A stretch of DNA of 64,000 nucleotides from Corbicula japonica (Eukaryota; Mollusca; Bivalvia; Venerida; Cyrenidae): NCBI GenBank assembly GCA_038501625.1, contig JAZAYU010000007.1, positions 1,467,685 to 1,531,684 on the forward strand, written 5' to 3'. Positions 36,386 through 45,500 of this stretch are shown here, in pieces. The position numbers and the translations under genes were made by a program. How positions within the stretch are numbered: position 1 is the first letter of the stretch; each line of letters begins with the position of its first letter. A model generated the notes under the pieces. The model saw only the letters and a program-made list of their open reading frames with translations, had not been told where the DNA came from and did not search any database.

Positions 36386-37174
36386 TCCTTAAGTAATACG
36401 TACGTGCGACGTTTACGTTTCAACCCAAAATGTAACTTTGTTTTAAGTTTGCAGAGCATGTGACATTCGATTTAGCTCGACTAGGAGGAAATGGTTTATG
36501 TAACAAATTTGTGAAGACTTTGCAAGAATTTATGACATTTGTGAAGAATTTGTTAGAAAATTAATATGTCAGAAAAATAAGACTCAACAAATCGTATAAA
36601 GATTTGATATAAAGTTAGTAGTTCCACTCATCTTAAGGACAATGAATCGTGTAATATGAGACAATCATCTGGCTAAAAGTGCAAGTCCGGCAAATAAATA
36701 TCATAATTTTAAGAGGGATAATCAGAATATCGATTCGAACTTAATAATTTGGATCAGTATCTAACAATAAGTTTCATACAGCAGAATTATTTGAAATGAA
36801 CGTTACCTAACTAAGAAAAGCAAATCAGGAATAGCTTCATTCCAAAAACACTCAGCCAAACCTAGAGAGATAGAGTGGGCACGTGGTACTGAATGATCAA
36901 TTAAAAAAAAATACACAACCAAACAATTAGCAAAAAAGGGAAAATATTGTAGGATTGAAACGACCAGTAAAAAGCATATATACACTGTATGTTTCAACTA
37001 ATTACTATGTATATCATTTATAGAAATTTGACTTATATCTATGCATAATAATTTTATAAGCGTGGCTGTTTTTGAAAGAGTAAAAATGAATTACACTCGA
37101 TGACTCTACCTTGCTATCATTTGGAAAGCTGTTATATTGTCCGATTAGGTTTTTAATTGGTCTACACATCAGTT
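36386..37174. other. Intergenic, nothing supported
   Basis: AT-rich without conserved frames. Confidence 0.5.
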
Positions 37175-37258
37175 ACTTTTTAGTCTGGACGTTATCAGTG
37201 ACAGCGTCTATCAACTTGCTACAGTGTACGGAACGGTATGCGGTACGTGCCGGACCAT
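37175..37258 (-). repeat. GTACCG-rich dispersed repeat, inverted copy
   Basis: On the minus strand it matches 24338-24425, from GGTCCGGCACGTACCGCATA to TCACTGATAACGTCCAGAC, with a short internal deletion. Confidence 0.7.
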
Positions 37259-38921
37259 ATGTATCTTACTTCCACGAACATAAATCCTTTCGGGGATCCC
37301 TAAATTCGAAAGTTAGCTGTTTGAATTGAATTATCTCCCTTTAACTTAATATATATCTTCAATTCAGTGTATCGAAAGATCCAGCTGACTTTCATTGTGT
37401 GTGTCTCTGTCTATAGATAGCACTAGTGTGCATAAAAACTCCAAAAAATAAAAAAGGAGGAAGCACTAATAGATGTGTATATGTAATTGTCCTACATGTT
37501 TGTGTATGTATAAAAATAAGTGTATGTAAATATCTAGGCAGTCAGAGGGTCATTTGTGGATAGTTATGGTTTATATGCGTTGCGGTACGGATTCTCTATT
37601 GAGAACTTGGATGGCACGCCTATAACCATGAACAGCACTCTTGGCTAGGCGATGTCGCCGTGTCTGGTGCTTAGATCTGTTCCTTTATGTCTGAAGGTTT
37701 CTTGGTTGGTTACTTATCTCACCCACCTTCTTTATTTCCTCCAAATATGAATAGCACAAAGACATGTATAACAATGATATAAACATAAAAGGGATCTTTA
37801 TCGAGATCATTTTCTAAAGCCATATTGATTGGCATGAGAATGCAAAAACAGTTTTATTAATTTCGAAAACCAAATGTTGAATTATGAAACTTTTTTACTT
37901 TTTTGCAAACAACAATAGTAAAAACTTCAACTCAGCCGACTAAAATCTCCAACGTAACAAAAATAATAAAACATTCGAAAACAAAATACTCTTTGTCTGG
38001 GACGAATTCGATGACCAGCAAGTTTCCACTGATGCCGGGCAAGGGAAAATATATTTGTGTGTTGTCGAAGATGGTCATGCGGAGAGATTGACTCGATCAG
38101 ACAGATGGCAAAACAGTATACATTCATTTTGATGTGATAAAATATCCCTCTGAAGAAAGAAATGATAGTTTTTAGTTAGTTGCCCAATCATCTTAAATGA
38201 ACTCTTACAGACATAAACAGCTTCACCTTGAAAGTTCAATACAACAGATCGTTTTTTTAATGACGCATTTGATCGTGTTTTTGGTTGGTGTTTGGGTTTG
38301 TTTGATTTTTTTGATGACGCATTAGATCTTTTTTTGATGGCGCATTTTGAACTGCTGTCGACACCTTTGGCATGCTAATAGATACTGACTTGCTTGAAAT
38401 AAAAGCTTACGGAAATGTACTGCACTTTGTGATAACAAGTTTGACATGAGTCATTCGTCGATATGACATTTCGCGGTTCTTGTTCTTCATAAATTCTTTC
38501 CGAATAACCGATAAACAGAAAAAATATTTTTATCCATATTGGGGGCATATCGAATACCACTATTTCTTGAATATATAGTTATTTCATAAAATAAGTACCT
38601 TAACATTTTTTTCAGTAAATTCATAGAGATAAAATTTGTGAAAAAAAGTATCCATTTCCGAAAGCGAAAAGAACAAACACATATCTGGTAGAATATAAAG
38701 GTCAAGAAGTGCGCTGAGATCAGCAGCTTACCAATTTCTGATTGTTATACCGAAAGAAGTAATCAAAGCGCTGAAAGCGTTGAAATACTGGCGCGCTGGT
38801 TGAATCGAACATGCCCTGCGCAGATATCATTACTGTAAACATATGAAACTATGTGTGATTTTTTCGTTAAACTTTGTGACAGTTACTATCATCAACATTA
38901 GCAAATAATTCTGTATATTCA
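37259..38921. other. Intergenic, nothing supported
   Basis: A more GC-balanced patch at 37570-37740 has no recognised RNA or protein. At 38225-38345 the word TGACGCATTTGATC/TGACGCATTAGATC repeats three times. Confidence 0.45.
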
Positions 38922-39050
38922 GGGATTTCAATAGATGCAGGTACTTGTATTTTGATGCAAGGAAATTAGGTTTTCCACTTTTTTTCACCTGAATCTTAGG
39001 CGGGGGTCTTTTTGATGCAGAAGCGTATGATTAGTGGTTAAATTTTGCTA
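38922..39050 (+). repeat. Family F3, internally deleted or rearranged copy
   Basis: GGGATTTCAATAGATGCAGG, then TGTATTTTGATGCAAGGAAA and TTTTCCACTTTTTTTCACCT on the opposite strand sense. End pieces are joined in inverted order. Confidence 0.5.
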
Positions 39051-39576
39051 GAATAACGATGATCAGGCTCCGCCACAACTGAGTGTTGTCAACAATGAAA
39101 TGCACACGGCTCACGTACCTTAAGAGACTGAAACAGTTACAATCTTAATTTTTACGTCAATCGCAACAATGCATTAACAAAAATATTCGCCAACTTACTG
39201 ACGGTCTCCCCAGGATTTTTGGAAGGGTTGTCGCTGGATATTTCGTGGATATAAGCTCGCGAAACTTTATTTTTTAACTATCATTTTATACAATTTTATA
39301 TTTGTACCAATGTTTACTGCAAAAACTGTATATAGTACATAGATGTTTTTTTTTATCTCTTTAGAGCCAAGAAAGGTACAAAGTTAAAAAACATAAATAA
39401 TGTGAAACAATGTGTAAACAGTATGTCAACATGTGTTGTAATAACATAAACTGATCTGATCTCATCAAGTTACAATGTCAACTATATACTCTGTATAGTT
39501 AGTTTTTCACCTTCATTGTCCAAGATATCTCACACATATCAAACTCAGTGTTTCATAACAACTGACAGAATTAGGA

Positions 39577-39758
39577 TTAAACTTTCAGAAGCCTCTTTTT
39601 TTCTTGGGCCCAAGCGCTGACTGCCTTATTATAATCAAACTTCAGTACATTAGGACCTTCCATGGATATCATTAACAATGAATTTAATGTTGAATTGTTA
39701 AGCCTGCTTCTAAGCTTAGTCTTCACTCTTGATAAGGTGGAAAAACCCCACTCACAAT
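39577..39758 (-). pseudogene. hAT-type dimerisation-domain terminal exon
   Basis: Read on the minus strand after a 3' splice site (TTTCAG|AT), a 59-residue frame ends in TAA. It contains CEWGFSTLSRVKTKLRSRL, NSTLNSLLMISMEGPNV and FDYNKAVSAWA. This pattern (E-x-x-F-S-x-x-x-x-x-K-x-x-x-R-x-x-L, then L-x-x-L-M-x-I) matches the C-terminal dimerisation region of hAT transposases and ZNF862/KIAA1586-like host proteins derived from them. No hAT catalytic core is visible upstream on this strand; a SINE-like copy (39868-40075) occupies the space. It is either a relic or the last exon of a host gene with distant exons. Type is uncertain. Confidence 0.6.
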
Positions 39759-39867
39759 CTGAAATTAAATTAATTTACGATACCAGTAAACATATAGATA
39801 GCTTCACATATATAAAAATAATATCATAATAGGTATTCAGTTAACACAAACAGGTATAATAAATTAT

Positions 39868-40075
39868 GTAGTGCACCCCAAGAACCTGGTTTAAACCCCT
39901 AGTAGCAAATTATTTTGCTACTGACTGTTCCAAGGCGCTAACCCATACGGTTCCCCTTTTTTGTTAAACAATCAACAAACAAATCATTTATTTTCCTCTC
40001 TTCTTTTTGCTGCAGGGGAGGCTGTGTTTTATGAGTGTGGCGATTCCTGATATGCATATTTCCCTTTTTATATAT
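39868..40075 (+). mobile_element. SINE-like element (same family)
   Basis: It contains AGAACCTGGTTTAAACCCCT, AGTAGCAAATTATTTTGCTA, CTCTCTTC, GGCTGTGTTTTATGAGTGTG and CCTGATATGCATATTTCC in the same order as the copy at 12890. Confidence 0.65.
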
Positions 40076-40115
40076 ATTAGCATGAAATTGAGTTATTTTA
40101 TTTATTTAATGCAAG

Positions 40116-40472
40116 TCACAAGGCTAAGTAAATATATATAAAAAAAACATTGCCAACTTCTTGCAACCAGAAGTAGACTTTCTTCCACTTAGGATCGACA
40201 CCTGACTGGATCGAACTGGCTGTTCGAGGTAGCCGGCTTTGATTCAGTGTCTCGGCATGTTGGGGTACCGCGTCCGGCGTCGGAGTAATTTCACGACGTG
40301 AAGGGGTACTTGGCGTCGTAAGAGTCGCTCTTGAAGGGCTATCCGGAAATGATCTCGATCTCATTTCTAGAATTTTGAAGTTCAGAATGCCCGATAGAGT
40401 TGGCATCAGCCTCACAAGGCCGGTTTCTCTTGAAATAAGATAGAATTGACGAGTCGTCGTTCTTTCACGCAT
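40116..40472 (-). CDS. Possible coding exon, function unknown
   Basis: A 118-codon frame beginning MRERTTTRQFYLISRETGLV. The middle is Ser/Thr/Pro-rich and looks coding (SPSRATLTTPSTPSRREITP), and the end reads DPKWKKVYFWLQEVGN before running into T-rich sequence. KW-x-x-x-Y-x-W-L is faintly like the start of TTF-type/ZNF862-like proteins. That would fit the hAT-like exon 360 bases further on the same strand, but no convincing donor was found near the end of the frame. The sequence upstream (40750-41150) is relatively GC-rich and promoter-like. No homologue is recognised. Confidence 0.35.
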   Translation of the reverse strand: MRERTTTRQFYLISRETGLVRLMPTLSGILNFKILEMRSRSFPDSPSRATLTTPSTPSRREITPTPDAVPQHAETLNQSRLPRTASSIQSGVDPKWKKVYFWLQEVGNVFFIYIYLAL

Positions 40473-41533
40473 GCATACTTGAAAATGTGTCCGACGAAAA
40501 TGAACTGATCGTTACGATGATAGCGCAGTAAAATGCCACAGAATGTATTTCTTTTGCAATTTAAGTTCTAAATGCAACTTGCCAATAGATTTGTTTAAAA
40601 CAAATCCATTATCGCACAATTATTTTCATACATGTATACAGTACAATTTTCGAAGTGTTTGTCTTCTAATCACAGAACTAAGAATAACCAAATAATTACT
40701 CATGATCGCATCTCATTAAAATCATTGAACATTATGTTAAACACACCGGGTTCCGCTATTAATTGAGAATATCAAGAGTCAACAGAGCCAAAATACGATC
40801 AAACGACACCGACAGACTTGCGAATTCACCACGTGGAGAGGCGGAGTTATCCAGCTGATAGTAAAGAAATCGATTGTGATTGGTCAAATCGCCCATTGCT
40901 TAACCTTGAATGAGGTGTGTATTGAAAAGCGACCTGTGTTTACAATGCAAGAAACAGAAAATTATGACATGTCGATTTTGAATAAACGGATGTCGGCGAA
41001 TTTAACACTTGTTGGAAATAGATCAAAGCTTGTTAACGGTTGTCTGGGGAGAACACTGGGACCCGGCCCGGTCCTTGTTAGCCGAGCAAAATCTCGATCC
41101 ACAACTACTCCAACCTAACCAAAATGGCAACCCACGCTATCTCCCGCTTGTCACGTGACTGATTTGTTTTTAATCGTTCTTTTAATATCCTTTCATAGTT
41201 GTTTGAATCACAACATTAAATTGTTTTCTTGTTTTTATTTGTAGAATTATCTTTCAAAGTTCGCATTCCTTCTCGAAATATTTTTTTTAAATGCACTACT
41301 TTTTATGCCACACAACTACGAAATCTTTCAGGCGTAACTAAACTACTCATTCATATCCAGTTGCTTGTTCACTGCCGTAGCTGGTCATGATTTCACTCTA
41401 CATTGTTCGATGGAATTTTTGGCATGGAAGCTCCAAAATTACACGGAAACTTACTATCAATCGCTCAGAATTCGTGGAATATTGTGCTGCATTGTGCTTC
41501 ACACTTGTGCAGAACATTTCGGCCTGCTCTCGC

Positions 41534-41785
41534 GGTGACCACTTACTTGATACGCTCTCGTGGTCGCAATGATACACCCGAAGTAAAGGACTGCGCGTCG
41601 CAGAGTTCACAGCATCGTTAGTTAATACTGGCGCATGCGCGCCAGTATAATGATGTTGGGTGACCACTTACTTGATACGCTCTGGTGGTCGCAATGATAC
41701 ACCCGAAGTTAAGGACTGCGCGTCGCAGAGTTCACAGCATCGTTAGTTAATACTGGCGCATGCGCGCCAGTATAAAAACTATTTC
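41534..41785. repeat. Two tandem 126-bp units with NRF-1-like palindromes
   Basis: Two nearly identical copies start at 41534 and 41660. Each ends in a palindrome with 10-bp arms ATACTGGCGC and GCGCCAGTAT around ATGC (about 41625-41654 and 41750-41775). The palindrome contains GCGCATGCGC, the core of the NRF-1 consensus. Upstream at about 41120 is CAAAATGGCAACC, which resembles a YY1 core-promoter motif. The region may be a promoter; direction and target gene are not clear. Confidence 0.55.
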
Positions 41786-41890
41786 AAAAAGTAGATTCTA
41801 AGATTGAATGGTGTGTTCTAGTAAAAGGTGAACTTTTGAACATAACAAGACAAACATTTCTTAATTTTTGTTAGCGTTGATATTTACTTA

Positions 41891-42403
41891 AGCAGGCCTG
41901 CCAAAACTTCTTCATTATAAATCCGGAGATTTTGTCTCAATATGTCAAAGACGATGACGACGACGATGATAATGATGTTAACGAACTTATTCTAAAATGA
42001 GTTTTTGTCTATTTTATCATTCATTTTTGGATTTATATTAACCCTGTTAAGACATGTTTTTGACAATATTAGAATGAACATGCCATGAAAATAGATAAAG
42101 GCAGGTGTAACATCTAGGCCCTTGTTTAGTTTATTACATGCTGTTATTGTATAGTTGTGCCAGAGGCACTGAGGCAGCATGTCACTGACAACGTCCTCGT
42201 TATCTCGTAATAAACCGGAAATGTGCGACTGCAGAAGAATAACTAATACGTCCATTTCACAACTTCTAAATTAGATTTAATTAATCTCTATTTTTTGCAA
42301 TTTCATAGAAATCCGGAGATTTTGACTATAAATCCGGAGATCCGGAGAAGTAACATAAAATCCTGAGATTTCGGATAAAATCCGGAGATTTGGCAGGCCT
42401 GCT
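41891..42403. mobile_element. MITE with 15-bp perfect terminal inverted repeats
   Basis: Bounded by AGCAGGCCTGCCAAA and its exact inverse (42389-42403). Near the right end the motif ATCCGGAGATTT is repeated four times with variation (42305-42390), and it also occurs near the left end (41921). Flanks CTTAAG and CTAAAG might be a decayed target duplication. Superfamily uncertain (hAT-like possible). It ends 115 bp before lectin exon 1. Confidence 0.6.
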
Positions 42404-42518
42404 AAAGTTTTTGGACACTCCTCATAAATGTGAGTGCAGTTTTTTCACCCAGTTTTAATTAACTGATAAGACCATTTAAACTTAACAGAATATTAGAACA
42501 TTTATACATAGCACAGGA

Positions 42519-45500
42519 ATGGCAGTGAAATATTGTTTAGTGATTTATTTTCTAGCTGGATGTTTATTAGAATATGGTATTTTTCCATTTGTATCTAGGC
42601 TTGTCAAAGTAGTATTTCATCTGTACATGTAACATAACTTATATTATTTTAAAATTATTATAATTTATAATGCATGCAAATTACATGAATGTCACCGGTT
42701 TCATGTAAATATGAAATATTTTATACCATAGACATAAAATGGTGAAAGGGGTAATACCATTTAAAATTCGTTCCTTTGATCGCCGTCGCGATTGTGGAAT
42801 GGGGATGGGTGACTCTCTGGAAATAATACCATGTTAACTTTAGTTGTAACTTTGAATTTGCAAATTTTCCAAGCTCCGAACGTTAACATACGCTAAAATG
42901 ATTATACGGCGGAGTTTTCCATTTCAGTTACATTATGGACAAATATATTTCATTATCAAACTGAATCAAATACGTACATTATATTAAAATTGATTAAAAT
43001 TTCCGTCTTCCTAATTCATATATTTTTTATTAACTTGCATATCTTGTGGTCTGAGACGAACTTTATTTACAACAACAGATCAGATCACTGAGCAATATTA
43101 ATAGTCATAAACAAATTAATGTTTCCTTACAGTCGGAGCATGTCCAAGTGGTTGGATGAGTCATGAATCAAGTTGTTACCATTTTAGCCATGACGTTGAG
43201 AACTGGATAGGAGCTTTGGTTAGTTAATTGTATTATTCTTTTCAAGATATATTACAATGCATGATCTCGACCTTTCTCCAACTTCCGACATTTGTTAAAG
43301 AAAATTCAAGACTTTTGAAACATATTTGTTTTAACATCTGCTGATAAAGTTTCAAATAATGTAATTACAGTGTGACGGATACACAGTATTAATATTTATA
43401 TTGTTGAGCATAATAGACAAATGTTTCTACTCCGACTTCTTCAACAGAGATTAATATTGTTATCTCACATACTCTACGAAGCCAAAGCAAGATAAATTAC
43501 GTACTATGTACGCAAATACTTCAGAAATGCAAGCAACCTTTCTTGGCTAATATCTTGCTTTTGAAAACGGATGTGTTACCACTAAACTATGATAAAGGGA
43601 ATAATTTTGATTTTAATGTTGTAACATTTTACCATTATAAGTTCATAGCTTGTTCGCTTTTCCAGAGCATGTTAAATATTTCAAGAAGAGCACTATTTGC
43701 ATAACAGATTCAACTTTTGAATCAGGGATGTCGGCATCATATATAAATAAGCAAAACGAGTTTTGAAGTGTAGGGACAAGTGTGAGTGTTGGTGAATCAT
43801 AGAACCTGCTTTAAACCCCCAGCGGCAAAATGTTTTCCTTTGGTAACCCTCAGATTACATTTTTTGTTAATGGTTTATGATGTCTTACTTAACAACGATC
43901 ATATTAAAAGTACTTAAGTAATATTTATTTATTTCTTTCAGTGCGACGAAATAAGTATTCGTTAATCGGCCGCCATATTGGATTAGTCGCGGCAAATGTA
44001 CATGTGTTTCAGATTGATATAACAGTTAACTGTTACAATAAACGAAAGTTTTAAGATAAATTCCTTACCTTAATACTTCGTCAGATGACCTTTAAATCTT
44101 ATAACTTGCATTTTCCGTCTCGGAATCGATTTGTAAAGGTTCTGAACATACGCTGGTGGAATGCTCATCCAGATCCTCAAAATTTCATCAAACAAATCCT
44201 GCTCACTGTTTATAAATGACACCCTACACGAAAGCTTACGTTTAATGTACAACCAGAGGTTTTCAATAAGGTTCAAATCCGGGGATTGTGCAGGCCATGA
44301 AATTGATTTAATGTTATTTCTGACTTTGTAAAGAGAGATGGTACCTGCGCGATGCACTGGGGCATTGTCATCCTGGAATATGTATGAATTGTCCGGAAAG
44401 TGTCTAGCTATCACTGGCCATAGATAATTGTCAAGAACCTGTTCGTATTTATGTGCATTGATAATGCCATCAACTTTCACTAAAGTGCCTACTCCGTTCC
44501 AACAAATACAACCCCATACCATCACTTTTAACACTTTGTTCTTACACGATTTTACCAGGTCTGGTCTGTAGCCTTCGCCGCGTCTTCTCCAAATCAGTAC
44601 ACGTTTATCACTGCCTATCACAACCTGACTTTCGTCAGAAAAAATAACTTTATCCCACCTTCCAGAAACAGGCCACCTTCTCTTTTCCCTGCACCACACC
44701 AGTCGCTTGGCTCTATTGACTTTAGATACTACAACCTTTTTCTTATTAACTCTTTTTGAAAATCCATGTTTCCGTAAATGAATCTGAACAGTCCTTTTAC
44801 ATACTGGGTTTATTCTTCCTTCGTTAAATTTACTGGTAATTTCTGATAATGAGTCCCTACGATTACACTTGACAGTTCTTTCAAGATGGCGGTAGTCTCT
44901 GTCTGTCACTATTCTTGGTCTACCACTTCTGTGTAAATTTTCAACGGATCCAGTTTCCCTAAACTTCTTTAAAATTGATGACAATCTACTATAAGATCTC
45001 TGCAATCTCCGTGAAATTTCAGCAATAGATAATCCGTCATTAAACATACATACGGCTACATTCTTTAACTCGCTACTCAATTCGGCACCTTTTCTTCCCA
45101 TTTCAAAACAAACGCTCTCTAAAACTTCAAAACACATACTTTTCCGATAATTCAGTGTCATAATGTTTTCGAGGAATTTGTCTATAAATAGAATGTCAGA
45201 ACCCTCATGTACATTTATTTATAACCTTACAGTCAAAGGGAGAAAACCCCAGAAATCAAAACTTCGCGACGTTACTCCCCTTAATAACGAATACTTATTT
45301 CGTCGCACTGTAAGTAAGTGAGTTAGTGAGTGAGTTGAACGAGTGAGTGAGTGAGTGAGTAAGTACAGGCAAACCTGCCTTAGCAGCCACCTGCGAATAG
45401 CAACCACCTGTCTTAAACAGCCAGTTTGAGCATGTCCTAAACTGACATTTTGTTTTCATTTCAACCTGCCTTTAACAGCCACCTGTGTAGAGCAGCCACT

